DNA of 64,000 nucleotides from Siphonodentalium dalli (lineage: Eukaryota; Mollusca; Scaphopoda; Gadilida; Siphonodentaliidae): NCBI GenBank assembly GCA_032622095.1, contig CP136063.1, positions 88,139,980-88,203,979 on the forward strand, in the 5' to 3' direction. The notes under the pieces were generated by a model, which saw only the letters and a program-made list of their open reading frames with translations, had not been told where the DNA came from and ran no database searches. This document shows, one piece after another, positions 23,201 through 32,370 of this stretch. Made by a program: the position numbers and the translations under genes. The stretch's first letter is position 1, and the number at the start of each line of letters is the position of its first letter.

Positions 23201-25999
23201 TCTGTTAAAATCAAGATGTCCGGCATCTTTATTTCCATTAGTGTTTCGAGCTCTGCTCTTTTATTGATAAAAGAATCGATGTTGGTGTACATCACTGTCA
23301 GGTGCTGGTTAAAATCTAAAAACATTGGTGCGTTAAAATTCTTGTTAGGAGGGGGTCTCTGTATCTTCTTGAATTTTCACTGTCTTGCCATTCTTGATGG
23401 CGTATAGTTTTTCTGTCTCATTTAGTTCTTTTAGTTCCTCCCGTAATTTCTTTCTCTCCGTTCTTTGTTCTTCTGTCTGATCTCTCTGCACGCTAATGTT
23501 TTGAAGGCTCTTGTTTTTTGCTTCCTTGATCTTGTGCGCATTTGTCAGCAGTTTTTTTTATATCTGTCCTGTCCTCGATTACTACATTCAGAGGTGGTAC
23601 ATTGTTTGTTGCACTGATTTTTCCCAATCTGTAGATGTTCCGTATGTTCGGGGTGACTTCCGGTGCGACTTCTTTATAAATCTCCATCACTACGTCTTTG
23701 TCATCTTGTTTTCTTTTTTGTGGATTCTTGTCTTTTGAGATAGGGACTCCAAAAAGACAAACATTATTCGCTCTGCTTCTTCTATCCTCCATTTCCCGGT
23801 ATCTTTCGTCAAATTGTTGTTGGAATTTCTTCTCTATTTCTGATGATATTTCTTTGACTAAGTCTTCTTTTAACCCCATCACCTCTTCTTTTACTTTGTC
23901 ACTTATTTTCTCCTCTACCTCTTTGACTTGCTGTTCAATTCTACCAAATCTTACTTCGTTGTCCAATTTCAAACTTGTAAGGGTTGTATTTATTTCTTTC
24001 AATGTTGGTAGAGATTTTTCATCTACTTTGCACACCCATCTGAAACTTGATTCCCCTGCTGCTGCCAATGCATCGTACACCGCTCTTGGAACCCTTGTGC
24101 AGTTCAGGCACACCCAGCTTTCGCAAGTTTCGCACTGAAGGCTATCTGCTTCATCTTCAAACATCTGCCAACAATATGGGCATTCCCATTTTTCTCCTTT
24201 ACCCTTCTTCCCACGAAGGTTTCTTCTATCCTTTGGTGGCATGTTTTTATGCCTATTAGCACTTATTTATTGATAAGTTAAGAAAGTATTTATCCTATTC
24301 CTGTAAAGTTGCTAAATCCACATAAATTAATCCATTACTTCGCATTTATAAGAAATTGTCTAAGGGCAGTGAATACTGTTTTCACACCTCCCTATTATAA
24401 ACACAGATTAGGTGCTTGGAATACATTATGCATAATCATAACTGAATATCACAGTAGAATTGCTCCAATCACAATACCCAATGTTTGTGGAACTTGAGTT
24501 TATATACTTCAGGCTTGAGTTTTATGTTTTATGTCATCTCTTGGCTGAAGACATCCTCTCCACTGATATTGGTATTTGAATATAGGAATTTATTGTATCG
24601 ATATACTATTACTATTAGTTCGACTAATCGTTTCAACATTATGAAGTTGTCTTTTGTTTCTTTTTAATACTATTTTGAAGTGATTGTTTGTCCAAAACAT
24701 AAATTTTTACAAAATTACATTTACAATACTAGAGTCATGACATTGGATTTGGAAGTGCCAATTTCAAGTATTTGTAGGCCACAATTTTTGTGCACTTACG
24801 TCAAGTTACGATTAAATCACAGTCCCATCAACATCTACCAGTACAGTATACCCCATACCCTCAATGAACTGAGGAATATTGGGGGCGCATGAATAAAAGA
24901 TATTTACTGTATATGGACTGTATATGGGTAAAAGAATTTTTGTTTTGTTTATTATTAAAATAGAGCATTAAAAATTATTGTACCATTCTTTTGGCACTAT
25001 GGTGATTGGGCTGGTGGTTTTGTGGAGTTCAAGCCCTGCTTGCCTTAAATACCAGTTTCATAGAAATGATTGTCTAGGTGTGAGGTTATAGTTATACATG
25101 TAGTACTTATATACACTGTAAAGTCTTTTTTTCATTTAATCATTTAAGGAGGAGGTCAAGACTCAAGTGACTTATTTTGAATGGGTATTTCCATCCAAAT
25201 CTCTGTGCACAGCAAAAGTTACAGTGTTGCAAATATTTCTCGGCATGACTTTGTGCGGTATTGAAAACACTTTAAACAGTACCTATTTATCTGTAATATA
25301 TTCCATTAGAATGTTGGTGTATTTAAAAAAAAAATTATATTGATTTTTTTAAACTAGGCCAATTTAGTGTTTTAATAATTAATTCCAGTGAAAAATTCTC
25401 AAAAATGAATTTATAGCAAAAATTGGAAATTTAGTATTTACCAAGTGCAACTGCCAGTTAATTGTTGTGTTATGTCTTTTTAATGATACGGCTGCTTTAC
25501 TGCCTTTAAACTAAAGTTTAGTGCCTAGAGGCTAGACAACTGCTTCATAATCATATAATAACGTTTGCTGCGGAGATTTGCATGGAAATCACAATTTGGA
25601 TTCTAGGACTCCCAGAAGGATAGAAGTATATTATAATATTAGGCCTAATTGAGTTAGTACAATAGTAGGCCTACTATTCTGAATCTAAATTCTAATCTCA
25701 GTTCTATCCTTCCGAAATTCCGTGCTGACACTGCAGCTGGCATTCGTGCTGTACCCTGTAAACGTCATTGACTCATTGAGCCTATCAGTGTCACCAAATC
25801 AAATGAGTCAGACTGAGTCAAGCTGATTTATAATTCTAATTTCTATGATTCATTTGCATTTCAAAATAAATTTGAAAAATATTTTAATAATATTATTATA
25901 ATATTAATAATAATAAAAAAAAAATACCTTGTTATTTGTTTCGTCGTTACTAAGCGGTGTCCATGTGCTTTTCACTCTGTTTTTTGCTATCATAGACAT
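11040..25999 (-). CDS. FBXO16: F-box protein of the FBXO16 type, complete coding region in 7 exons
   Basis: F-box proteins recruit substrates to SCF (SKP1-CUL1) ubiquitin ligases; the FBXO16 substrate cannot be read from sequence. Minus-strand exons: 25999-25928, 18809-18774, 16754-16548, 15201-15031, 14556-14393, 12873-12759, 11252-11040. They total 978 nt, 325 residues plus TAA (human FBXO16 is about 292); all borders GT..AG and all phases agree. The N-terminus has STWTPL, then FEERVSLVGKW, both conserved in the family. The F-box spans residues 78-120, with LPRVLSIYLFSFLDPRSL across exon 3 and CWHWK...ELDQLW in exon 4. VWKRNYLEHI follows, then a basic tail with TPWKGSDPVPKDTW. An in-frame TAA upstream of ATG 25999 fixes the start. 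Confidence 0.93.
11455..11562. mobile_element. CAGCCCTC MITE (about 120-bp family), shortened copy
   Basis: CAGCCCTCACAATTGG..AATTAAGAGGGCTG ends; the middle is shorter than in the 122-123-bp copies. No target duplication remains. It lies upstream of the FBXO16 last exon on the gene strand, in intron 6. Confidence 0.75.
11700..12540. repeat. Degenerate relatives of tandem-repeat families
   Basis: 11700-11850 reads in reverse like the 46985-47580 repeat (TCTAGAGTTAT, CCATTC). 12265-12540 contains two copies of CATACCAAATTTGGTTCA and AAAGTTATCATCTGGAAACC; 19120-19260 is related. Lies in FBXO16 intron 6. Confidence 0.5.
12759..12873 (-). CDS. FBXO16: FBXO16 coding exon 6
   Basis: Acceptor ttttaaacag, donor GTAAGTAC. 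The first base completes a codon from exon 5, and 38 basic residues follow (RKKKVHSKEANIINRSAKSK...). Supported by phase and both splice sites rather than by clear homology. Confidence 0.85.
12941..13112 (+). repeat. Interspersed repeat with core AATGCAGTGACTCNNGATG
   Basis: TGAAACACTCCGGTAAGGTG, GAATAATCTTGCTCAAAGTA and TTAAATGCAGTGACTCGTGA recur at 37971-38145 and reversed at 49705-49878. More diverged copies at 35357-35525, 57567-57725 and 63128-63245. About 170 bp, no coding content. Confidence 0.75.
13930..14373. mobile_element. Palindrome-ended hAT-like MITE, full copy, beside FBXO16 exon 5
   Basis: Left palindrome 13961-14068 and right palindrome 14259-14350, each built on CAGAATGAGGTCCCCAGAGG. 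Outer ends TGTCATTTGC and GCAAATGACA are inverted. It ends about 20 bp from exon 5 of FBXO16 (14393). Confidence 0.8.
14393..14556 (-). CDS. FBXO16: FBXO16 coding exon 5
   Basis: Acceptor gcttttgtag, donor GTAAGT in phase 2. It encodes a Lys-rich stretch then TPWKGSDPVPKDTWRNNILP, like the PPW.SSD..P.D..R segment of the vertebrate tail. A palindrome-ended element finishes about 20 bp beyond the donor. Confidence 0.92.
15031..15201 (-). CDS. FBXO16: FBXO16 coding exon 4, end of F-box
   Basis: Acceptor ttcttttcag, donor GTGAGT. The 57 residues CWHWKFVVELDQLW..CVRFGW..FSPSPYE.GVWKRNYLEHI match the FBXO16 family closely through and beyond the F-box. Confidence 0.96.
15239..15740. repeat. Element with TTTCCGCT..CCCTAC inverted ends
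   Basis: TTGGTTTCCGCTCACCCCTA at 15241 is inverted around 15717-15738 (GGGTAGGGAGCGTAGAAACC). The ends resemble those of the 1753-3082 element. Weak. Confidence 0.4.
16000..16025. repeat. Poly-C tract (26 C)
   Basis: Uninterrupted C run in FBXO16 intron 3, longest homopolymer seen in the window. Confidence 0.9.
16340..16530. mobile_element. Remnant of GTTCAGATAATAAG palindromic element
   Basis: TTATCTGAACATTTCACC and CAAATGAATAATAGACCATT..TTTTATAACTGAATGGG match 41880-42060. The palindrome itself is largely lost. It ends about 20 bp from FBXO16 exon 3. Confidence 0.65.
16548..16754 (-). CDS. FBXO16: FBXO16 coding exon 3, start of F-box
   Basis: Phase 0 exon with acceptor ctcattttag and donor GTTAGT. 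It encodes YGKWSDDQKKKLF, a helical region, and then the first F-box helices LPRVLSIYLFSFLDPRSL. The intron directly downstream carries a remnant of a TTAA-type palindromic element. Confidence 0.95.
17251..18050 (+). repeat. Tandem-repeat element, five units of 154-167 bp
   Basis: Same family and orientation as 6607-7545. CCTGTAGGGTGTGCC-type phrases at about 17335, 17491, 17652, 17819 and 17973. Short inverted ends TAGCTCAACTT (17278) and AAGTTGAGCTA (18038-18048) may be the element termini. In FBXO16 intron 2. Confidence 0.8.
18774..18809 (-). CDS. FBXO16: FBXO16 coding exon 2 (36 nt microexon)
   Basis: Acceptor tattgcag, donor GTAAGTG, both strong. It encodes 12 residues, IFEERVSLVGKW, matching the F-EER-LLGKW segment of vertebrate FBXO16. 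It is too short to be found as an ORF. Confidence 0.9.
18897..19115. mobile_element. Palindrome-ended hAT-like MITE, left half
   Basis: Terminus CAGGCCTCAAAATATGG, palindrome about 18939-19018, then the shared interior GATGTACACCCATTGGG. Ends about 90 bp from FBXO16 exon 2. Confidence 0.75.
19716..20408. mobile_element. 693-bp inverted-repeat element abutting the CR1 3' end
   Basis: Arms 19716-19774 and 20408-20348 are about 95% identical (TAATGGCRATATCTGAAAG...) with one 4-bp gap. The interior has a hairpin at 19806-19856, GACGGACGG-type simple repeats, and a poly-C / poly-G hairpin (20300-20340). There is no ORF. No clear target duplication is visible. Confidence 0.75.
20444..23325 (-). 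pseudogene. CR1-type ORF2: APE-like endonuclease and reverse transcriptase, disabled
   Basis: Endonuclease motifs: YTNIDS near the start, LTEVKP, GAIYRSP, GDFNYP, and later SDH (GKSDHLVL). RT motifs: KSPGEDNIHP, GFRAKRSC, IYLDFRKAFDTVPH, SGIPQGSVLGP and the catalytic FADDTKLY. The C-terminus has QRRSTRIV and a later region usual in CR1 elements. Damage: frame change near 22840, in-frame TAA at 22024-22022, frame change and TGA near 21780-21795, frame change near 21015, and TGA near 20960. Confidence 0.9.
23345..24242 (-). pseudogene. CR1-type ORF1 with PHD-like zinc finger and coiled coil, frameshifted
   Basis: Begins at ATG 24242 (MPPKDRRNLRG). Residues about 20-70 hold CPYC, CETC and CLNC pairs of a PHD-type zinc finger. 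A long charged coiled coil follows (about 78-160), then NNVCLFGVP, which resembles the RRM-like part of LINE ORF1 proteins. The frame breaks near 23550 at a run of eight T (plus strand) and resumes in another frame to a TAA at 23345. CR1 ORF1 proteins bind RNA during retrotransposition (family knowledge). Confidence 0.85.
24261..25927. other. FBXO16 intron 1, no feature seen
   Basis: AT-rich intron sequence between the CR1 element and FBXO16 exon 1. A block at 25140-25210 (CAAGTGACTTATTTTGAA..TATTTCCAT) resembles 29461-29500. Confidence 0.5.
25928..25999 (-). CDS. FBXO16: FBXO16 coding exon 1
   Basis: ATG 25999 to phase 0 donor GTATTT. It encodes 24 residues including KSTWTPL, the conserved N-terminal motif. 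An in-frame TAA lies 30 nt upstream, so this is the first Met in the frame. Confidence 0.88.
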
Positions 26000-26180
26000 A
26001 TTTGATGTTTTAAAATTTATGTTCTGTTATGAGAATATAATAAACGAATTCTCCAACGGTAAAATATCTTATTAAAAAAAATGTAAAAAATTACAGCGTC
26101 TTCTTCCTATCGGCAGCCATTTTACAACAACCTGTCGCTTGGGGGAGAGAACTGGTCTATTATCCCACGCGCATGCGCCT
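26000..26180 (-). promoter_or_regulatory. Probable FBXO16 promoter / 5' UTR
   Basis: Just upstream of the FBXO16 ATG is CGGCAGCCATTTTAC (26111-26125, YY1-like) and the near-palindrome CGCGCATGCGCC (26168-26179), which fits the NRF1 consensus. The stretch is richer in CpG than its surroundings. NRF1 sites often mark TATA-less and bidirectional promoters. Confidence 0.5.
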
Positions 26181-26576
26181 GAATAATTTTAATAGAATGC
26201 AAAATAGCAAATAAATGAAGTGCATATAGCAAATCAATCGGCAAATTTTTATAGCAAATAAGTGGAATACAAGTAGAGGTGGGTGCTTGCCAGTCACGTG
26301 TTTGCTTTGTATTTTTTTTTTTTTTTTGTCATTGTTTATTTTGTTGTTTTGATCAATATAGCATTATAGAAGATGTTAATGGGTCATTGTTTCCAATTTA
26401 AGGTCAAGCTGGCTACACAAAAAAATCTTTTCCTAAAGTTGGGTACGGTACTCAGCACACCAAATTGTGGTGACAATGACCCCTTCAGTATTGATACCCA
26501 CATCTTAAATTGTATTCGGAGTTCAATAATAGGTGGTACCTACGTACGCCACTTTTATGATGACAAGTTGATAATA

Positions 26577-27310
26577 AACGCTCTTTATTGCTAACTGTTA
26601 TTGACTCTTTAAGTCATTTGAGATCAACAGCACCTATCCCTTTACATTATCCGAGTCATTTTACTTTTGTGCTCCGATGTTCCCACATAGCGTCTGGGCT
26701 AATAATAAACGCTTTTTTTGTTCATATAATTATTAGCCCCCATTTATGTCATCTGAATTCAAAGCCTATCCAATGACAGTCCTCTGGTCAGGTGACCCAG
26801 CTGTACAAATGTTCGTACATATCTTCTTAGCTGATAATAAATGATCTTTACTGCTCATATTCCCCCTTTAAGTCGTCTGAGATCAACGGCATCTATATCA
26901 TGACACTCTACGGGTCAATTTATCCCCGTGTTTCAATTTTCACAGACCAGATTGCATCCATTTTTGGTATATATTAATTATTTTGTTAAATTAATTAGTA
27001 GTGTCCGTTTAAGACATCGGAGGTCTACGGGACCTATCTAATAAGATTCACATGGTCAAAATACCCATACGTACAACTTTTCAGCTCCAATATGGTCCAA
27101 CCGTTTGGTCGCCTCTAGCCAAAATATGTATAAAATAATTATTAGTGACCTTTTAGGACATCTGAGGTGAACGGGACCTATCTAATAACGCTCCCCGGGT
27201 CCGATTATCCTGCTCCGAACGTCCAACCGTTTTGTCGCCTATAAGCGAACAAGCAAACAAACGAACAAACAGCAAACAAACAAACACAATTTAGTTTTAT
27301 TAGTATAGCT
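26577..27310. repeat. Degenerate tandem repeat, about five units of 127-143 bp
   Basis: Phrase CATCTGAGGTCAACGGGACC or close variants recurs near 26618, 26745, 26871, 27012 and 27155, each preceded by TAATAA. The array ends in AAACAAACAAACGAAC simple repeats and GTTTTATTAGTATAGC. Confidence 0.7.
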
Positions 27311-27711
27311 AAACTAATTTGTATAACTAAATCGGCTTTTGGTGAAATTCCGTTGTTGTTTTGAACAGTTTTGTTGTTGTTATTGTTATTTTTACTGGAT
27401 GAATCGAATCAGATTGATCTGTAATTTAATTTATAAATCTAAATGTCCCAGTTAGCCAATGAACTAGTTAGCAAAGATCCAAGTTAGCCAAGTTCCCAGT
27501 TAGTTGGCATTTGGGGGTGGGGTGTTAGACACATATGACCTAATGATGGTGGAGGGTCCAGATCCAAAAAAATGAGATGACTAAATTTATGCTCTTGCAA
27601 TAAGACAAAGACCAACTAGCAGTAGCTGCACCTACAATTAAGCAATATTCCCTACAACTAGATAAAAGATCGATCAAATCTTCTTAGCCGAATCTTCCTA
27701 GTCGAATCTTA

Positions 27712-28225
27712 TTAAAGGCCCACTTAATTTTCGAATCACCGATTTTTTTTTTATAGTGTCTTGATATACGGTTTTAATAACAATCTAATAGAATATATGC
27801 CATAAAATATGATTAAAATACAATCATTCATCGTCATTTGAATCGTCTGTTTCTCAGAAGATGCCCATAGAGAAATATAAAAAAACAGCTGAAATCATAA
27901 AAAGGTTTCCCCGTTATGGCTCCCAGAATGCAAGAGAATTCAAACTAAAAATGTATCTTCAATGGAAGGGGAATAACTCTATCTTTAAAATATAGAGTTA
28001 TTCCTCCTCCATTGAAAATAATACACTTTGCACAACAAAACCAGATGAAACTTAAGTACAGAAACACGTCAGTAAAAAAACTCAACAAAACAACATGTTC
28101 ACAGTTTATTACACCCGATAAGTTGATAATACAAAGTTTTGGAGCTTCCTATTTCAAATGGTATATAATGTGGCATATATTTTATATACGTGATCTGGAT
28201 GTTCGAAAATTAAGTGGGCCTTTAA
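27712..28225. mobile_element. TTAAAGGCCC MITE, full-length 514 bp
   Basis: TTAAAGGCCCACTTAATTTT at the left and AAATTAAGTGGGCCTTTAA at the right, inverted and both ending in TTAA. Internal hairpin at about 27960-28015 (GAATAACTCTAT..ATAGAGTTATTC). Other copies at 216-961 and 60161-60633. Confidence 0.85.
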
Positions 28226-28494
28226 AATTCGGTTGCTTGATTTTACCATTGTATACGGTACATGCGACTAAAAGCTGTTTTTTACGATCAGATAACATTT
28301 GAAGGAAATTTCACCCAAAAAAATCTTTTGTGGAAATTTTTTTCAGGCACGTATGCTGATTATTTCCTTTCGACCCTTGTTGGGACCCACCCACCCCCGC
28401 GTCCAAATTTTTTCCGTTTTCGGCAGTTTTTTCCCGACCATTTTTGGACTCCCACCCCCTTTTAACACTAAAACAGAGATTTGCGGGGGGGGGG

Positions 28495-28700
28495 GGGTTC
28501 ACTGTAAACAGCTGTTAACATTGACATGTAAATAGGAACGAGTGATTTTGGGGTCATTCGGCCAAAAAATATGGCTGCCAGCGGCCATCTTGGATTTAAA
28601 AATTCAATCCATTTAATTAGCACGGGCTACATGATATACTGTTTGTCTGATCATCATGAAATTTTTATTTATGTTAATATTAACATTCTAAGGCATTTTA
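28495..28700. repeat. Single unit related to the 48200-48900 repeat
   Basis: GATTTTGGGGTCATTCGGCC, ATGGCTGCC, GCCATCTTGGATT, CTGTTTGTCTGATC in the same order as 48320-48440. Confidence 0.6.
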
Positions 28701-28865
28701 AGCCAAACTCATTGCAAAAAAAGTCAAAAAGACTTGCAGGAAAAGAAAATTTAGTTGCAGAAAAAATTGTTTGTTGGTCCCATCGACCACCCACCCACCC
28801 CGGCATACGTGCCCGGAAAATCCCCCCCTGGAGGGTCCATATATTATCCCGTTTTACCTAATAGA

Positions 28866-29340
28866 GACGTCGTTTACATAAATAACAAATGAAAATAGAT
28901 ATGGCGTCAAACAACCTAATAGACATCCCGCGAACGGGGTCAAACTGCCCCCCACAGGCCACCCAAGATAACCAGCATCCCTGTGGTCTCTTGTCCGGAA
29001 GTTGCCGAATGCCGATGATTCACGGAAATAGACGAACATTTTAGGTGAGAGACAAATATGGCCGCATGTTAGTCTCTGATTTTCTTTACTGTTTGCCAAA
29101 TTAAAAATCTTCATTCCTCGAACAAAGTTTCCATAGATATTTGTAACATCTTCATTCGGAATTCCCCTATTTACCGGAAAGGTAATATATATGAATGCGC
29201 CTTGCGTACTTCTGGAGGAAATTGACGCACAAACAAAGTTTCAAAAACGTGATTGTTCTGGCCAAAAATTGCACGAAAAAGGGTGAACCGAAACTACCAC
29301 GAGGAGCCGATTATATAGGTCACTGGGAATATTGAGTTTA
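28866..29340. other. GC-richer block with a plus-strand splice donor, possible 5' UTR exon
   Basis: Locally richer in CpG than its surroundings. GAACATTTTAG^GTGAGAG gives a strong donor at 29045 on the plus strand, followed by ATATGGCCGCATG. It could be a non-coding first exon of Staufen, 5.1 kb upstream of the ATG exon. A minus ORF (29114-28854) is unrecognised. Inference only. Confidence 0.3.
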
Positions 29341-29834
29341 AAAATGAACTGTGATTCGACTTTTGTATTCATTTCGAATTTTTACTGAATATCAATCATC
29401 TTTTACCAAACTCTTTGGCAATATCAGTAACTTCTATGGGATACAAATAATTATTAAGGGAGAGGTCAAGTGACCATTTTTGAAGGGGGATTTCCATGCA
29501 AATATCCACCGCAAAAGTAATGTATGTCGAGGAACCAAAGTTGGCACATCATTGAATAGTTTTAATATTTAACCGGCAGGTGGACAAGGTAAATTATAAA
29601 ATTTTGCAACATATATTTTTGCGAATTTTTTTCTGTAATTACATCACTCATCACAATCACACGACCTACATTTGAGAAATCAATATAATATTCAAAAATA
29701 AATATACCAACATTATATTGGAACAAATTCCAAATACATTTAGGACTAATAATATCTTTTATTATGCATCTCTTAACTAACTCTTTTTGATTGGGCAAAA
29801 GCCGTCACATGATAAATCCAGGAAAAAGTCATAT

Positions 29835-29935
29835 TGGACTCCCGACTTCGTGACGTCACAGAGTCCCGATAAAAAAGTCATATTGTACTCATTGAGTCCA
29901 ATATTTCTTTTTTATCGGGACTCCATGATGTCACA
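29835..29935. repeat. Hairpin with TGACGTCA nearby
   Basis: GAGTCCCGATAAAAAAG (about 29862-29878) is inverted at 29914-29932 (CTTTTTTATCGGGACTC). GTCATATTG also pairs with its complement. A CRE-like GTGACGTCAC lies just left (29850-29859). Confidence 0.6.
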
Positions 29936-30118
29936 AAGTAACGCTATTGCCAAATGAATCAGTGAAATTGTGATGCGCGTGCATTACTCTTGGGATCCAA
30001 ATAAGCATACCCATATGCTTATTAATTTTTGGAAAAGTTGCCGCCCTGTATGGTGCTTATTTGGGTCCGTACGTTTATGTATATAGTGGGATTGTCAAGA
30101 AATTTATACTGCTGGCCT

Positions 30119-31149
30119 TAGTGTTGAAACAACTAGTGAATTTCAAAGTCGACTAGTCGAGGCCCAAAATTTGCATTGCGTCTACTAGTCGGTACCCGAT
30201 ATCAAAACTTTTAAACATGGTACAGAAATATCATCATACATAGCGTACACTGATGCAATGATGGTCTATTGCGTAGCGCATTTCCCTGCATTTGGAAATA
30301 ATAGAGTAAACATCTTGATATTTATCCAACACACTGTTCAAATGTAATTATATAATTAGACATGTGGTGGATAATGAAACACGATCATTTATACAGGTTT
30401 TAAATTTAATATCAGCGTTCAAGATATCGTTTAGTCACGTGATCATCAATAAACCGGTGCCGAGCGGTGTCACTATCAGCCTTCATAATTGGCTACGGCA
30501 ATCATCATTGCCGAAGCATTTTGCTGAAGCAAACTGGGCCACGGCATACTGTTGCTGTAGCAGATTGCCGAAGCCAAACAATCTGAATTAAGAGGGCTGC
30601 ACTATAAAATGTTAATGTTCCGACTAAATACGCCCTATAATATAGGCTACATTGTAGAATACGATAGCCAGTTCTCAATGTCAGTATCATTTATATACGG
30701 TAGCACCAATGACGTCACCTTAAGCGACCTTCACACATCGTTGCATCATAACCCAAACGGTGCGAGATCAATTGAAATATACACAGTTTCTAGATCAAAG
30801 CGGTCTCCGACAAACGATAAAGCCGCGTCAATCATTGCCATCATTTCGCAGCGAAGTCTTTGACCTCAAACAACGAGTGAGACATTGTGTTGTCAATTTC
30901 ATTCTTTCAAATAATAGTCCGGTCACCGTGTGTGTCTATACTAGTAACACAGTCAATTCCGGGTGCCACCAAACGTTATACTTACCGTAACTTACGCGCA
31001 GTTAACACCGTTTATGCCGGAATCGATCTTGAAAACATTATACATGAAACTAATACACTATGTTCCGACTAGTCGACGGCAAAATTCAGAGTCGACGTTC
31101 TGACATTTCAGCGTCGACTACGACTAGTCGATTAATCGTTTCAACCCTA
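30119..31149. mobile_element. hAT-like non-autonomous element of about 1.03 kb
   Basis: TAGTGTTGAAACRA and CGTTTCAACCCTA are terminal inverted repeats, with GACTAGTCG blocks near both ends. Flanking 8-mers GCTGGCCT and ACAGGCCT match at 6 of 8 positions. No transposase ORF. Confidence 0.65.
30477..30599. mobile_element. CAGCCCTC MITE, 123 bp, with 6-bp target duplication
   Basis: Flanked by CACTAT at 30471-30476 and 30600-30605. Ends CAGCCTTCATAATTGGC and CTGAATTAAGAGGGCTG. Nested inside the hAT-like element. Confidence 0.9.
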
Positions 31150-31646
31150 ACAGGCCTATCAGAATTGCTGGAGCCTTTATTCAGATCAGGAACAGATAGT
31201 CCAAACGTGTTGCTGGAAGTCTGTTTGGTAACTCCTATAACAACAAACAGTGCAAAATTTTAGAAATATATATGATTGACCTTTAATATATACATGTAGC
31301 ATTTCAGATGGACTTGCTTCCATGTTGGAAATTGCCACCCTGTACTCTTATTCCGCCCCATACTCTTATTGGATTTAGCAGAATTGTCCACCCTGTACTC
31401 TTATTCCGCACCGTATGCTTATTTGGACCCCGAGAGTACTCTGGTGGATTTAGCAGACGTTTCACTTCTGCATCAATTGAGTTTTTTTTCACTTCTGTGT
31501 TTACTGTTCCAAATCATGCTTTCTGATGATCATTACAGCCTTTTATAGAGAATCAAGTGCCGACAAATATCAAAAATAACCACAAAAGTTTTACTCCCAA
31601 AATTTGGATAAACTTACAAATGGATAATAAAAATGTCATTATATAA

Positions 31647-31787
31647 TGTTGTTTACAGTATGTGTTTTTCTTGTACTCGTCTAGGTTGTGGTGAAATGTC
31701 ATATTGGACTCGACACTGCATGTTTGTCCAAAATGACTTTTCACCACACTTGGACCCGAACAATAAAAACACATACTGTACACAACA
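31647..31787. repeat. 141-bp foldback
   Basis: TGTTGTTTACAGTATGTGTT is inverted at 31768-31787, and GGTGAAATGTCATATTGGA pairs with TCCAAAATGACTTTTCACC inside. No coding content. Confidence 0.75.
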
Positions 31788-31889
31788 CTGTACAATAACT
31801 TTATAGTATGTTATGGGAATTTAAAATAAAAAGTTTACCCCCCTCACTGCCTTATTTTTTTGCCCTCCATTACCGGAAATGAAGGTATT

Positions 31890-32340
31890 ATTATGCCCCC
31901 GACTTGAAGTCGGCGGGTATACCGGTATAGCCGACGTCTCTGTATGTACGTACGTACGTCCGTGTAAACATTTTGCATTATTGTTCAGCAACCGCTGGGC
32001 TGATTTAGCTGATATTTGGTATGGTGATAGAGCAGCATGGGGGAACAGCTACATGCATAGCGCGGGTTTTGTCCACCCATTTTCACCAGAGTTGTGGCTC
32101 TTTTTTTACTTAGAAAATTCAATTTTCCTCTTGTTTTTTGGATTTCCAGATGATAGCGTGAGCTTTGGTGGTACGATTGCAAATCCCGTATTTTTGTGGA
32201 TCAGCTATATGAAAATACATGTCAAGTGCGAATTTGGGTATGATCTGATGATTTTTGTCAGAGTTATGGCCCTTTTTTTCAACTTAGAAAATTTGAATTT
32301 TTGCTTGTTTTTGGTTTTCCGGAATTTCTAGAAGTGATGA
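31890..32340. repeat. GCCCCCGACTTGAAGTCGG interspersed repeat
   Basis: Starts with a hairpin (CGACTTGAAGTCG) and TACGTACGTACGTCC, then two copies of a unit with AACTTAGAAAATT. ORFs here follow the repeat. The general plan resembles the repeats at 58390-58980 and 20140-20340. Confidence 0.55.
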
Positions 32341-32370
32341 TTGTACGAACTTCTTTTGGAATGTTGGAAT

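Larger units (their letters stand above)
20409..24260 (-). mobile_element. CR1-like non-LTR retrotransposon, two ORFs, inactive
   Basis: Lies in FBXO16 intron 1, same strand as the gene. ORF1 starts at 24242; ORF2 covers 23325-20444 with endonuclease and reverse transcriptase. On the minus strand the 3' end is two copies of ACAGGTAAAT (20432-20410), the short terminal tandem repeat typical of CR1 rather than a poly(A) tail. The 5' limit is uncertain. Several frameshifts and in-frame stops make it non-functional. Confidence 0.9.
29985..31438. mobile_element. TACTCTYG-ended element carrying a nested hAT-like element
   Basis: TACTCTTGGGATCCAAATAA at the left and TTATTTGGACCCCGAGAGTA at the right are inverted. 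The right end has subterminal CCACCCTGTACTCTTATTCC twice. The interior is occupied by the 30119-31149 element. Confidence 0.65.

Noticed and set aside
23493-24242. PHD-finger ORF as a chromatin gene
   Set aside because: PHD plus coiled coil directly upstream of a LINE ORF2 is the CR1 ORF1 layout.
31879-32331. 150-codon plus ORF with hydrophobic stretches, as a membrane protein
   Set aside because: It follows a tandem interspersed repeat (GCCCCCGACTTGAAGTCGG family); the hydrophobic runs come from T-rich repeat units.
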